A stretch of 46,055 nucleotides of DNA from Bradyrhizobium sp. AS23.2 (GTDB lineage Bacteria > Pseudomonadota > Alphaproteobacteria > Rhizobiales > Xanthobacteraceae). Numbering within the stretch: position 1 is the first letter of the stretch; the number at the start of each line of letters is the position of its first letter. Shown here piece by piece: positions 8,669 to 18,235 of the stretch. Location: contig NZ_LGHM01000032.1 of NCBI RefSeq assembly GCF_001908185.1, forward strand, positions 1 through 46,055, given 5' to 3'. Position numbers and translations under genes: made by a program. The notes under the pieces were generated by a model. That model had not been told where the DNA came from. It saw only the letters and a list, made by a program, of their open reading frames with translations, and ran no database searches.

Positions 8669-9427
8669 CTACACGTGCTGGCCGCCGTTGATGTGGATCT
8701 CCGCGCCGTTGACGTAGGACGAGGTGTCCGTGCACAGCACGTAGATGATCTTGGCGACTTCGTCGGGCGTGCCGAGCCGGTGCATCGGGATCTGCTGGTC
8801 GACGATCTTCTCGGTGCCCGGCGACAGGATCGAGGTGTCGATCTCACCCGGCGCGATCGCGTTGACGCGCACGCCGACGCGGCCGAAGTCGGAGGCCATC
8901 TCGCGTGTCAGCGCGGCGAGCGCGGCTTTCGAGGTGGCGTAGGCGGCGCCCGCGAAGGGATGCACGCGCGAGCCCGCGATCGAGGTGACGTTCACGACCG
9001 ATCCCTTGGCCGCCTTCAGCTCCTCGATCAGCCCGCGCGCCATCATGATAGGCGCAAAGAAGTTGACGTGGAAGACGTGTGTCCAGGTGTCGAGGTCGGT
9101 GTCGACGGAGCCGAGCCGCGCGCCGCCCGGTCCCTTCGGCGATATCGCGGCGTTGTTGACCAGCGCATGCAGCGTGCCGCCTGCGAGCCGGCGGCGGATC
9201 TCGGTGATCGCGCGCGCAGTGTCCGCGGGATCGCCGAGGTCGACCTGGATATGGTCCTCAGGGCCAGCGTCCCACGGGCAGTCCTCCGGAAAGGGATGCC
9301 GCGAGCAGGTGAGGACGCGCCAGCCCGCCGAGGAAAAGCGGATCACGGTAGCGTGGCCGATGCCGCGGCTGGCTCCGGTCAGAAGGAGCGTGCGACGTGG
9401 CACGTTGGACGAATGCGGCATGGACAT
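8669..9427 (-). CDS. SDR-family oxidoreductase
   Basis: A 252-residue classical short-chain dehydrogenase/reductase. The cofactor motif TGASRGIG is at 17-24, NNAA at ~91-94, the catalytic Ser is in VTSIAGS, and the Tyr163-Lys167 pair is in YATSK. Asp-containing VDLGDPAD suggests the usual Rossmann layout; NAD versus NADP preference is not clear. Substrate unknown. Start is ATG 9427 (a second ATG is two codons in). It is 32 bp downstream of pdxH and 21 bp upstream of the methyltransferase, on the same strand. Confidence 0.87.
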   Translation of the reverse strand: MSMPHSSNVPRRTLLLTGASRGIGHATVIRFSSAGWRVLTCSRHPFPEDCPWDAGPEDHIQVDLGDPADTARAITEIRRRLAGGTLHALVNNAAISPKGPGGARLGSVDTDLDTWTHVFHVNFFAPIMMARGLIEELKAAKGSVVNVTSIAGSRVHPFAGAAYATSKAALAALTREMASDFGRVGVRVNAIAPGEIDTSILSPGTEKIVDQQIPMHRLGTPDEVAKIIYVLCTDTSSYVNGAEIHINGGQHV

Positions 9428-9459
9428 CTTTCAGGTCGGCCCAAGGTTCAAAGAAAGGC

Positions 9460-10101
9460 TCAAGGGTACATCCGCGTCTTGGACCACGGCTGGCCGGCCG
9501 CGTCACGACGAAATTCGATGCGATCGTGCAGGCGGAATGCGCGGTCGTGCCAGAACTCGATGCGCACCGGCGTGATACGCCAGCCACTCCAGCCCGGCGG
9601 CCGCGGCACCTCGCCGATGACGTATCTGGCGGCGACCTTGGCGATCGCCTGCTCGAAGGCGAAGCGGCTCTCCAGCGCCTCGGACTGCTTGCTCGCCCAG
9701 GCGCCGATCTGCGCTTGCTTGGGGCGGGTAGCGAAATAGGCATCGGCTTCGGCATCGGTCACCGGCGTCACGTTGCCGCGGATGCGAACCTGACGGCGCA
9801 GCGACTTCCAGTGAAAAAGTAACGCCGCCTTAGGGTTTGCGGCGAGTTCGCGGCCCTTCTGGCTGGCGATGTGGCTGTAGAAGACGAAACCCTCGGTATC
9901 GAAGCCTTTCATCAGCACCATGCGCACATCCGGCAGCCCGTCCGGATCGACGGTTGCGAGCGCCATGGCGTTCGGATCGTTCGGCTCGCTCTTGATCGCT
10001 TCGTTCAGCCAGGCCTCGAACAGCGCAAATGGCTCGTCGGCGGCGGTGAAATCACCGGATGTTAAGGGTGTCTGGTGTTTCATCGAGGTCGTGTCGCTCA
10101 T
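9460..10101 (-). CDS. pdxH: Pyridoxamine 5'-phosphate oxidase
   Basis: A 213-residue FMN enzyme that oxidises pyridoxamine/pyridoxine 5'-phosphate to pyridoxal 5'-phosphate, the last step of vitamin B6 synthesis and salvage. Sequence signs are [20 protein letters not shown], the FMN-binding [18 protein letters not shown] and [14 protein letters not shown], the family motif around [10 protein letters not shown], and the C-terminal signature [20 protein letters not shown] ending in RMYP. Length is standard. It is the first gene of a minus-strand group with the SDR and methyltransferase genes. Confidence 0.95.
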   Translation of the reverse strand: MSDTTSMKHQTPLTSGDFTAADEPFALFEAWLNEAIKSEPNDPNAMALATVDPDGLPDVRMVLMKGFDTEGFVFYSHIASQKGRELAANPKAALLFHWKSLRRQVRIRGNVTPVTDAEADAYFATRPKQAQIGAWASKQSEALESRFAFEQAIAKVAARYVIGEVPRPPGWSGWRITPVRIEFWHDRAFRLHDRIEFRRDAAGQPWSKTRMYP

Positions 10102-10214
10102 GTCTGGAGTCCGAGTTGCGTCCCGCGGCCCAAAACGCGTTGTTGTCCGCTACCGCCCTATATAGGGCATGGGGACGCGTTGGCCTATCGGCGATCCGGT
10201 CCTCCGGCTTTATC

Positions 10215-10622
10215 ATGACGATGATTCTGATCGGGTTAGGCACCGGCGGCTGCAGCGTTTCCCGCAACGACGCCAGTGCCTATGCCAAGGCCGATGACAG
10301 TGACCTCACCGGCTCGATCGCGCGGCCGACGAAGAACGCCCCGCCGACCGAGACCGATCTCGCCTTCGCCCGCAACGCCGCCTCCGACGTCCTCAGCAAG
10401 GGCGACAAGGATTCCAGCCAGCACTGGGAGAATCCGGAAACCGGGGCGCGGGGCTCGGTCACCCCGATCGCGCAATCCTATGCCGCCGAGGACGGCCGCA
10501 AGTGCCGCGACTTCCTGGCGAGCTATGTCAATGGCAGCACCGAAAGCTGGCTCCAGGGCGCCGGTTGCCAAAGCAGCCGTGGCCGTTGGGAGATTCATAC
10601 GCTAAAGCCGTGGCGGAGCTAG
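10215..10622 (+). CDS. RT0821/Lpp0805-type surface lipoprotein
   Basis: A ~135-residue small exported protein. It starts MTMILIGLGTGGCSVSRND, where GTGGC is a plausible lipobox, then a variable linker (SDLTGSIARPTK) and a C-terminal domain with WENPETGARGSVTPI, CRDFLASYVNG, GAGCQSSRGRW, matching the rickettsial RT0821/Lpp0805 and 17-kDa-antigen-like surface proteins of rhizobia. Function unknown. The signal sequence is short and weakly basic from ATG 10215; the frame is open upstream without a better start, so the exact N-terminus is uncertain. Divergent from pdxH. Confidence 0.75.
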   Translation: MTMILIGLGTGGCSVSRNDASAYAKADDSDLTGSIARPTKNAPPTETDLAFARNAASDVLSKGDKDSSQHWENPETGARGSVTPIAQSYAAEDGRKCRDFLASYVNGSTESWLQGAGCQSSRGRWEIHTLKPWRS

Positions 10623-10641
10623 GAATCGCTTCACCCGACTA

Positions 10642-10691
10642 GTTGCAAAAATGCCACTCGCCCCCCCACATGAGACGCTGGTGGGGCGGGG
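10642..10691 (+). promoter_or_regulatory. GC-rich hairpin and weak RpoH-like promoter before the J-protein gene
   Basis: GTTGCA (10642-10647), 17 nt, then CCCACAT (10665-10671) resembles the alphaproteobacterial heat-shock promoter form CTTGAA-N17-CCATAT only partly. The same DNA contains a hairpin CCCCAC ... GTGGGG with a loop of about 11 nt but no T run. Both readings are tentative. Confidence 0.3.
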
Positions 10692-10733
10692 AGCCCTTTG
10701 AACATACCGATTTCCCAAGAGGAGACGTGACGG

Positions 10734-11699
10734 ATGCGCGACCCCTATGAGGTCTTGGGGGTGCCGCGGAGCGCCAGCGCTGCCGCGATCAAGAGCGCCT
10801 ATCGCAAGCTTGCCAAGAAGCATCATCCCGACAGCAACAAGGATGATCCCAAGGCCGCCGAGCGCTTCTCCGAGATCAATTCGGCTAACGAGATTATCGG
10901 CGACGAGGACAAGCGCAAGCAGTTCGACCGGGGCGAGATCGACGCCGAAGGCAAGCCGCGCTTCCAGGGCTTTCCGGGTGGCGGCGGGCCGCGCGGGCGC
11001 GCGGGTCCCGGCGGGTTCGAGAGCTACACGTTCCGCAGCGGGGGCGCAGGCCCCGGCCAGGGCGCCGGCGCGTTCGAGGACATCCTCAACAGCATGTTCG
11101 GCGGCGGAATGCGCGGCGCGCGGCCCGGGGCCGGCGGCGGTGCCCAGTTCGAATTCGATACCGGCGGGATCGGGCTCGATCTCGACGTCAACGTCGCCAT
11201 GTCCGTCTCCCTGGAGGAGTCGGTCAAGGGTGGCGAGAAGCGGGTCCGGCTGCCGAACGGCAAGGAGCTCAACGTCAAGATCCCGGCCGGCGTCACCGAG
11301 GGTCAGCAGATTCGGCTGCGGGGGCAGGGCGAGAGCGCGCAGGGCCATCCGCCCGGCGATCTCCTGATCACCATCAGCATCGCGCCGCACCCGTTCTTCA
11401 AGGTCGAGGGCGCCGACCTGCGGATCGACCTGCCGGTCACGCTCTACGAGGCGGTGCTCGGCGGCAAGGTCCGCGTGCCCACGCTCGGCAATGCCGTGGA
11501 GCTATCGGTTCCGAAAAATACCTCCAGCGGCCGGACCTTCCGCCTCAAGGGCAAAGGCCTGCCGAAAGCTGGCGGAACCGGCGATCTCTTCGTCATCATC
11601 AGGATCATGCTACCGGACGGGAACGACGCCGAGCTTGAGGCGTTGATGGAAAAGTGGCGGGACCAACACCCCTACAATCCACGTAGCGGGCTTGGTTAG
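10734..11699 (+). CDS. J-domain co-chaperone, CbpA/DnaJ type II
   Basis: A 321-residue DnaJ-like co-chaperone. The J domain (residues 1-70) has the HPD motif at 31-33, which stimulates DnaK ATP hydrolysis. A Gly/Phe/Arg-rich region follows ([31 protein letters not shown]), then a DnaJ C-terminal substrate-binding domain ([58 protein letters not shown]). The Cys-rich zinc domain of classical DnaJ is absent, which makes it CbpA-like. ATG 10734 follows an AAGAGGAG Shine-Dalgarno. A weak RpoH-like promoter may precede it. Confidence 0.92.
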   Translation: MRDPYEVLGVPRSASAAAIKSAYRKLAKKHHPDSNKDDPKAAERFSEINSANEIIGDEDKRKQFDRGEIDAEGKPRFQGFPGGGGPRGRAGPGGFESYTFRSGGAGPGQGAGAFEDILNSMFGGGMRGARPGAGGGAQFEFDTGGIGLDLDVNVAMSVSLEESVKGGEKRVRLPNGKELNVKIPAGVTEGQQIRLRGQGESAQGHPPGDLLITISIAPHPFFKVEGADLRIDLPVTLYEAVLGGKVRVPTLGNAVELSVPKNTSSGRTFRLKGKGLPKAGGTGDLFVIIRIMLPDGNDAELEALMEKWRDQHPYNPRSGLG

Positions 11700-12030
11700 G
11701 GCGAGATCGCAATCCGAAGGGGTCTCCGAAGGTCGAGGTCTAGAGCATTCTCCCAGCAGATGATGCTCATCACACGCCTGAAGCGTAATAGCGCTTCTCG
11801 GCTCATGTGCTCGACGTATCGGCTGTCCGGCGGGGCAGCCGATAATAAGGTGCGGCCTCGAGAGGGGGACCAGCGCGGTACCAAAAACCCCAATCGAGGC
11901 CGCCCGCGTCGATCGGCGGATCGAACGCGGCTCATCTTCGCGTGATCATGCGGTGCGATAATGAGACGCACCCATGTCTTGATTCCAAATTTTCAATGTC
12001 GGAATCGAGGCGCCGCGCTCACGTGGTTGT
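11700..12030. other. Intergenic region with inverted repeats
   Basis: About 330 bp between the convergent J-protein and anti-sigma genes. It holds two inverted repeats: GGCTG...CAGCC (11821-11840) and GCGGCCTCGA (11852-11861) facing TCGAGGCCGC (11894-11903), a 10-bp perfect stem with a 32-nt loop. Short frames exist on both strands but none has a family-like sequence or a good ribosome site. No gene recognised. Confidence 0.5.
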
Positions 12031-12801
12031 CTAGCCGCCATTCTTCTCCGTTTGGTCGTAGACGGCCTGTGCGACCTTGGTCAGCCGGTCACGGTCATTG
12101 CCACCAGTGACGACATAGCCGACGCCGCGATCGGCCCAGAACAGCGATCCGTCCCTGTCCGCCTTGGCATAGCGCATCTGGGTCGCACCGCTCTCGGTCT
12201 TGGCGGTGTAGATCGTGAAGCGCTCGCCCGAGGGTCCCTCATACATCAGGAACGACGCCGGGCCGCTCGGCCCCGGCAGCAGCCGGCCGCCAACGAGCTT
12301 GAGCCCGCTCGCTTCCAGGTTCGGTGCGAACACGGTCCAGCCGCAGCGCTTGGTCAGCCAGGCCTGGAGATGGTCGCGCTCATTGCCGGGCACCTCGACG
12401 GGGTGGCGGACCTCGACGACATAGAGGCGGTGCGCGTCGAGTGCATCCTCAGTGAAGCTCTGGAAGGTCGATGGCACGGCCTTCGCGCCGTGCGCGACCC
12501 AGCCGACCGTGCTGCCGGCGAGGAAGGCAACCAGCACAGCCGCGGCGGCGCCATAGAGCCATTGCCGGGGGCGGCGCTCCAGCCGTTCGAGCTCCAGCCG
12601 GGCCGGCACCGATTCCTGGGCGACAGCGTCGTAGCGGGCATGCAGCATCTCGGCCATGGCGCGCCAGGACTGCACGCGCTCGGCATCGTCGGGGTGGACG
12701 GCAAGCCACGCCTCGACATCGGCGCGGCGCTCGGCCGGCAGCTCGCCGTCGACATAGGCGTGCAGTTCGTCCTCGGTCACTGAAATCCTGTGGTCGTTCA
12801 T
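12031..12801 (-). CDS. Transmembrane anti-sigma factor
   Basis: A 256-residue anti-sigma factor. The cytoplasmic N-terminal ~80 residues form the anti-sigma domain (VTEDELHAYVDGELPAERRADVEAWL), without the HxxxCxxC zinc ligands seen in ZAS proteins. One membrane helix follows (LYGAAAAVLVAFLAGSTVGWVA, ~83-104) and a periplasmic domain. It is encoded right after the ECF sigma factor gene on the same strand, about 100 bp apart, so it most likely holds that sigma factor at the membrane. The releasing signal is not visible. Confidence 0.88.
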   Translation of the reverse strand: MNDHRISVTEDELHAYVDGELPAERRADVEAWLAVHPDDAERVQSWRAMAEMLHARYDAVAQESVPARLELERLERRPRQWLYGAAAAVLVAFLAGSTVGWVAHGAKAVPSTFQSFTEDALDAHRLYVVEVRHPVEVPGNERDHLQAWLTKRCGWTVFAPNLEASGLKLVGGRLLPGPSGPASFLMYEGPSGERFTIYTAKTESGATQMRYAKADRDGSLFWADRGVGYVVTGGNDRDRLTKVAQAVYDQTEKNGG

Positions 12802-12904
12802 ATCGATCGTCTCTGGCTCTGCGGCCCAAAATATCTTACGCGGTTCAACTGCGCTGTTTCCCTCTGCATGCCGGGGGGCGCGACGCGATGCATCAATCCT
12901 GTCA

Positions 12905-13393
12905 TCATTTCACCCGCCTGAGCGCGGGGCGCTCGCCCTCCAGCGATGCTTTAACGTGGGCGCGGGCGCGCGCCAGACGGGACATTACGGTGCCGATCGG
13001 CACGCCCTGGATGTCGGCGACCTCGCGGTAGCTCATGCCTTCCAGCATCACCAGCAGCAGCACCGAACGCTGCTCCTCGACCAGCGTCGCCAGTGCCTTC
13101 TCGATGTCGCGCCCTTCGGCTTCCGTCCCGCTGGCATCCGGGTTGTTTTCCGTGAGCTGCATGAATTGCGGCCGCCTTGCCAGCGAGCGCCGCCGGTTCT
13201 TGTTGAGGTTGGTGAGGATGGTGTAGAGCCAGCTCCTGACGTCACCTCCGAGGAACAGGCGCTCCGAACGCAGCGCCCGCACCAATGTATCCTGCACCAG
13301 GTCGTCGGCCGCATCCGCATCGCGCGTGAGCGCGCGGGCGTAGCGGCGCAACGCCGGGATCATGGCTTCCACACTCTGGCGAAACGCACTCAT
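12905..13393 (-). CDS. ECF sigma-70 family RNA polymerase sigma factor
   Basis: A 162-residue sigma factor with only regions 2 and 4. Region 2: ALRRYARALTRDADAADDLVQDTLVRAL and RSWLYTILTNLNKNRRR. Region 4: LVEEQRSVLLLVMLEGMSYREVADIQGVPIGTVMSRLARAR, a clear helix-turn-helix. The frame is open to 13540, but ATG 13393 (MSAFRQSVEAMIPALRR) gives the usual ECF N-terminus. It is followed by its putative membrane anti-sigma factor. A candidate GGAAT-N16-TGTT promoter lies upstream and could mean autoregulation. Confidence 0.9.
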   Translation of the reverse strand: MSAFRQSVEAMIPALRRYARALTRDADAADDLVQDTLVRALRSERLFLGGDVRSWLYTILTNLNKNRRRSLARRPQFMQLTENNPDASGTEAEGRDIEKALATLVEEQRSVLLLVMLEGMSYREVADIQGVPIGTVMSRLARARAHVKASLEGERPALRRVK

Positions 13394-13440
13394 GCCGTCT
13401 TTGATGTCCTGCCGTTCGGCGCGAGCGCCACTACCATCAT

Positions 13441-13465
13441 AACACCCGAATGGAACGGCTATTCC
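13441..13465 (-). promoter_or_regulatory. Candidate ECF-type promoter before the sigma factor gene
   Basis: On the minus strand GGAAT (13465-13461), 16 nt, then TGTT (13444-13441), about 48 bp before the ATG. The layout is that of alphaproteobacterial ECF promoters (GGAAC-N16/17-CGTT) with two mismatches. Inferred only from pattern. Confidence 0.35.
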
Positions 13466-13566
13466 GGTCCTCGAAACAGCGTTAACGCCGCGTATTAGGA
13501 CTGTACCGCGAAGGAGGGCTGGTGTACCTCCAGACCTCAACGAGAGCTCGACGGGACGTTAGCAAA

Positions 13567-14382
<816 letters not shown>

Positions 14383-14394
14383 TCTTTATCTGCA

Positions 14395-14994
14395 ATGCCC
14401 GTGCCCACGATCTACTTCCTTCGCCACGGCGAGACCGAGTGGAATGCGCTCGGGCGGCTCCAGGGCACCAAGGACATCCCGCTGAATGTGCGCGGCCGCG
14501 GCCAGGCCGTGCAGGCTGCCGGCATTCTGGCCGATCTGTTCAGGCGCGACGGCAAGGACAAGGCGGCGCTGCCCTACGTGTCGAGCCCGCTGGGGCGCGC
14601 GCGCCAGACCATGGAACTCGCACGCCGCAAGCTCGAATTGCCGGTCGCCGACTATTCGCTCGACGATCGCCTGCGCGAGATCGGCTACGGCGTCTGGGAG
14701 GGGCTGACGCTCGCCGAAAGCGAGGCCTCCGATCCCGAGGTCTATGCCAGGCGCCTCGCCGACAAATGGACGGTCGCGCCCGCGGGCGGGGAGACCTACG
14801 CCGCCGTGCAGTTGCGCATGCGCGATTGGTACGAGTCGCGTCTGGTCGATACCGTCGCGGTCGCGCATGGCGGCACCTGCCGGGCCCTGATGGTGGCCCT
14901 TGGCATCGAGACCCCTGCCAGTGCCGCCGAGCTCTATATCGAGCAGGGCGCCGTCTACGTGTTCGGCGACGGCCGGCTGGAGAAGCATAGCTAA
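14395..14994 (+). CDS. Histidine phosphatase family protein (phosphoglycerate-mutase-like)
   Basis: A 199-residue branch-1 histidine phosphatase. The catalytic RHGETEWN has Arg10-His11-Gly12; the second Arg is in [13 protein letters not shown], and [12 protein letters not shown] holds the second catalytic His. Size is that of small cofactor-dependent phosphoglycerate mutase-like or broad phosphatases; substrate unknown. It starts 12 bp after fabI ends and is probably cotranscribed with it. Confidence 0.88.
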   Translation: MPVPTIYFLRHGETEWNALGRLQGTKDIPLNVRGRGQAVQAAGILADLFRRDGKDKAALPYVSSPLGRARQTMELARRKLELPVADYSLDDRLREIGYGVWEGLTLAESEASDPEVYARRLADKWTVAPAGGETYAAVQLRMRDWYESRLVDTVAVAHGGTCRALMVALGIETPASAAELYIEQGAVYVFGDGRLEKHS

Positions 14995-15005
14995 CCCCGC
15001 CTGCA

Positions 15006-15104
15006 GTCATTCCGGGGCGGCCGACGGGCGAGCTATGGTGCGCAATTGCGCACCTGAGAATCTCGAAATTCCGGGCTCGATGCTTCGCACCGCCCCGGAA
15101 TGAC
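15006..15104. repeat. Dispersed repeat, GTCATTCCGGGGC family (type 2)
   Basis: Starts GTCATTCCGGGGCGG and ends CCGCCCCGGAATGAC (inverted copies). The 14-bp palindrome TGCGCAATTGCGCA is at 15039-15052. It lies just after the phosphatase gene and before aroC. The interior order is reversed compared with the copies at 1214 and 34095. Confidence 0.8.
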
Positions 15105-15170
15105 GGGAACAGGGTTGAATGCGGTGTTTCCGGGCGCTACCACAAGTCAGAACTGACTTACGAGAGACGG

Positions 15171-16259
15171 ATGTCCTTCAACACCTTCGGCCATATGTTC
15201 CGCGTCACCACCTTTGGCGAGAGCCATGGGGTGGCAATAGGCTGCGTGGTCGATGGCTGTCCGCCCCTGATCCCGCTCACCGAGGCCGACATCCAGCAGG
15301 ACCTCGATCGTCGCCGGCCGGGCCAGTCGCGGTTCACGACGCAGCGTCAGGAGCCGGACCAGGTGAAGATCCTCTCCGGCGTGATGGCGCATCCGGAGAC
15401 CGGCGTGCAGGTGACGACGGGCACCCCGATCGGGCTCCTGATCGAAAACACCGACCAGCGCTCCAAGGACTATTCGGAGATCAAGGACAAGTTTCGCCCC
15501 GGCCACGCCGACTTCACCTATGAAGCGAAGTACGGCCTGCGCGACTATCGCGGCGGCGGACGCTCCTCGGCGCGCGAGACGGCGATGCGCGTTGCTGCCG
15601 GTGCGATCGCGCGCAAGGTGGTGCCCGACGTCAGGGTGCGCGGTGCGCTGGTGCAGATAGGTCCGCACAAGATCGACCGCGAGAAGTGGGACTGGGACGA
15701 GATCGCCAAGAATCCGTTCTTCTGTCCGGACAAGGACAAGGCAGCGTTCTTCGAGACCTATCTCGACGGCATCCGCAAGAGCGGCTCCTCGATCGGCGCG
15801 GTGATCGAGGTAGTCGCCGAGGGCGTGCCGGCCGGCCTGGGTGCGCCGATCTACGCAAAGCTCGATTCCGATTTGGCGGCTGCGATGATGACCATCAACG
15901 CGGTCAAGGGCGTGGAGATCGGCGCCGGCTTCGGCGCGGCCGAACTGACCGGCGAAGAGAACGCCGACGAGATGCGCACGGGCAATGACGGTACGCGCTT
16001 TCTGTCCAACCATGCCGGCGGCGTCCTGGGCGGCATCTCCACGGGACAGCCGGTGGTGGTGCGCTTCGCGGTGAAGCCGACCTCGTCGATCCTCCAGCCA
16101 CGTCTCACTGTTGATCGTAAAGGCTCCGACACCGAGATCTTTACCAAGGGCCGCCACGACCCCTGCGTCGGCATCCGCGCCGTCCCCGTCGGCGAAGCCA
16201 TGATGGCCTGTGTGCTGGCCGATCACTTCCTGCGCGACCGCGGGCAGGTAGGACGCTAG
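15171..16259 (+). CDS. aroC: Chorismate synthase
   Basis: A 362-residue enzyme that converts 5-enolpyruvylshikimate-3-phosphate to chorismate with reduced FMN, the last common step of aromatic amino-acid synthesis. The three family signatures are visible: [17 protein letters not shown] near the N-terminus, the central [20 protein letters not shown], and the C-terminal [17 protein letters not shown]. Length matches the family. An upstream dispersed repeat (15006-15104) separates it from the phosphatase gene, so it is likely its own unit. Confidence 0.96.
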   Translation: MSFNTFGHMFRVTTFGESHGVAIGCVVDGCPPLIPLTEADIQQDLDRRRPGQSRFTTQRQEPDQVKILSGVMAHPETGVQVTTGTPIGLLIENTDQRSKDYSEIKDKFRPGHADFTYEAKYGLRDYRGGGRSSARETAMRVAAGAIARKVVPDVRVRGALVQIGPHKIDREKWDWDEIAKNPFFCPDKDKAAFFETYLDGIRKSGSSIGAVIEVVAEGVPAGLGAPIYAKLDSDLAAAMMTINAVKGVEIGAGFGAAELTGEENADEMRTGNDGTRFLSNHAGGVLGGISTGQPVVVRFAVKPTSSILQPRLTVDRKGSDTEIFTKGRHDPCVGIRAVPVGEAMMACVLADHFLRDRGQVGR

Positions 16260-16307
16260 TGCTCCGCGCAACTTGACGATCCCACAACTTCGTCCGCAAA
16301 TGCGGGC

Positions 16308-17498
16308 ATGGAAACCTCCGAGCTCCAGCGCGTCACCAACTGGCTGATCGACGGCGCGAGGTCGTCGGCGAGCCCGGCCGAGATGATCGCGGACATCTGC
16401 AAACATCTGGTCGCCGCCGGCCTGCCGCTGTGGCGGTTCGGAATGTTCATCCGCACACTGCATCCGGAAATCTTTGGCCGTAACTTCATCTGGCGGCCGG
16501 GCAAGGAGGTCGAGATCGGCAGCGTCGATTTCGAGATCCTGCACACGCCCGAATTCGCCCGGAGCCCGCTTCGCATCGTGTTCCAGCAGGGCCTGGAGGT
16601 TCGGGGCCGCATCGACGATCCCGACAGCAAGCGGTTTCCGTTTCTTGACGACATGCGCGCCGAAGGCGTGACCGATTACATCGCGGTGCCGTTGCCGTTT
16701 CTCGATGGCTCAATCCATGCCACGAGCTGGACCACGCGGCATCCCGGCGGCTTCAGCGACGACGACATCGCGGCGATCAGGTCCATCGTGGCGCCGCTCG
16801 CGCGCGTCAGCGAGATTGTCAGCCTGCGCCGCACCGCCGCGATGCTGCTCGACACCTATGTCGGCAACCGCGCCGGCGAGCGCATCCTCGGCGGCCAGAT
16901 CCGTCGCGGCCACAACGACACCATGCAGGCCGCGATCTGGCTCTCGGATCTGCGCGGCTTCACCGCCCTGTCGGACCGGTTGCCGGCCGAGACCGTGGTC
17001 GAGATCCTCAACCATTATTTCGACTGCCAGGTCACCGCGATCCGGGGCCACGGCGGCGAGGTGCTGAAATTCATGGGCGACGGCCTGCTCGCGGTGTTCC
17101 CGATCGACGAATATGTCGGCGATGCCGCGCATGTCTGCACGCGCGTGCTGGAGGCCGCGCGCGAATCCCGCGCCAGCGTCGAGGCGCTCGCCTTTCCGGT
17201 CGGCGACGTCATCGAGCGCTTCCGCTTCGGCGTCGCGCTGCATGTCGGCAACATCCTCTACGGCAATATCGGCGGCGGCAACCGCCTCGACTTCACCTGT
17301 ATCGGCCCCGCAGTCAATCTCGCGGCGCGGCTGGAGAAGATCGCAGGCCGGTTGGGACGAACCGTCGTGGTCTCGGAAGTCTTCGCCAACGCCTGCCGCC
17401 ACGGCTGGCGCGAACTCGGCGAATTTCCGATCGCGGGTTTCTCTCAGGCGCAGCGCGTGTATGGGCTGACCGAGGAGACGCCGGTGGTAATGGCCTGA
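16308..17498 (+). CDS. Adenylate/guanylate cyclase domain protein
   Basis: A 396-residue protein. The N-terminal ~190 residues form a GAF-like or similar sensory domain with no clear ligand motif. The class III cyclase domain starts near residue 205: WLSDLRGFT (metal Asp214), EILNHYFDCQ, then GEVLKFMGDGLLAVFP (second metal Asp258) and GNIGGGNRLDFTCIGPAVNLAARLE with the Asn/Arg transition-state residues. It should make cAMP (or cGMP) from ATP (or GTP). Nucleotide choice is unclear. It starts about 50 bp after aroC; the N-terminal sequence METSELQRVTNWLIDGA is soluble, so the enzyme is cytosolic. Confidence 0.88.
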   Translation: METSELQRVTNWLIDGARSSASPAEMIADICKHLVAAGLPLWRFGMFIRTLHPEIFGRNFIWRPGKEVEIGSVDFEILHTPEFARSPLRIVFQQGLEVRGRIDDPDSKRFPFLDDMRAEGVTDYIAVPLPFLDGSIHATSWTTRHPGGFSDDDIAAIRSIVAPLARVSEIVSLRRTAAMLLDTYVGNRAGERILGGQIRRGHNDTMQAAIWLSDLRGFTALSDRLPAETVVEILNHYFDCQVTAIRGHGGEVLKFMGDGLLAVFPIDEYVGDAAHVCTRVLEAARESRASVEALAFPVGDVIERFRFGVALHVGNILYGNIGGGNRLDFTCIGPAVNLAARLEKIAGRLGRTVVVSEVFANACRHGWRELGEFPIAGFSQAQRVYGLTEETPVVMA

Positions 17499-17541
17499 CG
17501 CACGACGGATTCAAGATCGCTCGTCGTTGCAGGATGAAGGC

Positions 17542-17847
17542 CTATTCCTCCGGCTCGGTCGTGAACAGCAGCGGATAGCCCTTGGCGCGGCCGGCGTCGG
17601 TGGCGCGGGTGGCCTTGGTTTCGGCGACGTCCTTGGTGAACACGGCGACCACGCAGGCGCCCAGCTTGTGGGCGGTGATCATCACCTTGTAGGCCTGATC
17701 CTCGGTCATGCGGAACTCAGCCTTGAGGATCATCGTGACGAATTCGCGCGGCGTATAGTCGTCGTTGATCAGGATGACCTTGTGCAGCCGCGGCCGCTCG
17801 ACCTTGGTCTTGGTCCGCGTCTTCGGCGTCGTGACGGTGTCGTTCAT
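17542..17847 (-). CDS. clpS: ATP-dependent Clp protease adaptor ClpS (ClpS2 type)
   Basis: A 101-residue adaptor that delivers N-degron substrates to ClpAP. After a ~20-residue charged tail comes the ClpS fold: LHKVILINDDYTPREFV with the Asn-Asp-Asp of the binding pocket, ending TKDVAETKATRA and PLLFTTEPEE. Many alphaproteobacteria carry two ClpS proteins; the TAHKLGACVVAVF and FTTEPEE parts fit the ClpS2 branch rather than the classical ClpS1 with VHNHGVGECGVYT (from memory). It follows the DUF190 gene of the fluoride operon by 44 bp on the same strand and might receive read-through. Confidence 0.93.
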   Translation of the reverse strand: MNDTVTTPKTRTKTKVERPRLHKVILINDDYTPREFVTMILKAEFRMTEDQAYKVMITAHKLGACVVAVFTKDVAETKATRATDAGRAKGYPLLFTTEPEE

Positions 17848-17891
17848 TCCGCCTCCTGGACACGGCGGGCGCGGGTTCCCTGCCGGAGCGA

Positions 17892-18233
17892 TCAGCTCGC
17901 GGCCTTCGCACCATATTGCAGGACCTGCACCTTCTCCAAGGTGATCAGCCCGCTCGACATCATGCCATCCAGGATGGGCAGGAATGCGTTGATGTTGTCC
18001 TCGCTATCGACGATCTCGATCAGGAGCGGCAGGTCTTCCGACAGTCGCAGGATTTTCGAGGTGTGCAGGCGGCTCGACTTGCCGAAGCCCATCGGCCCGC
18101 GCAGCACGGTGGCGCCGGCGAGGTGCCGTTCGCGCGCCTTCATCACGATCGCTTCATAAAGCGGTTTGCCGTCGAAATGGTCGCTCTCGCCGATGAAGAT
18201 CCGGAGCGAAACTGCCTGATTGGGGATTTGCAT
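17892..18233 (-). CDS. DUF190 family protein, last gene of the fluoride operon
   Basis: A 113-residue protein of the DUF190 family (PF02641), a small ferredoxin-like/GlnB-like fold often encoded beside crcB. Visible features: SLRIFIGESDHFDGKPLYEAIV, the conserved GATVLRGPMGFG and LSEDLPLLIEIVDSEDNINAF. Its role in fluoride resistance is not established; ligand sensing is possible by fold analogy. ATG 18233 starts 3 bp beyond the crcB stop (stop 18236-18238), so translation is likely coupled. A longer frame from 18287 runs into crcB and is not needed. Confidence 0.88.
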   Translation of the reverse strand: MQIPNQAVSLRIFIGESDHFDGKPLYEAIVMKARERHLAGATVLRGPMGFGKSSRLHTSKILRLSEDLPLLIEIVDSEDNINAFLPILDGMMSSGLITLEKVQVLQYGAKAAS

Positions 18234-18235
18234 GG

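Noticed and set aside
13452..13483. GGAAC ... CGTT on the plus strand before fabI as an ECF promoter
   Set aside because: The spacer is 23 nt, too long for the GGAAC-N16/17-CGTT form.
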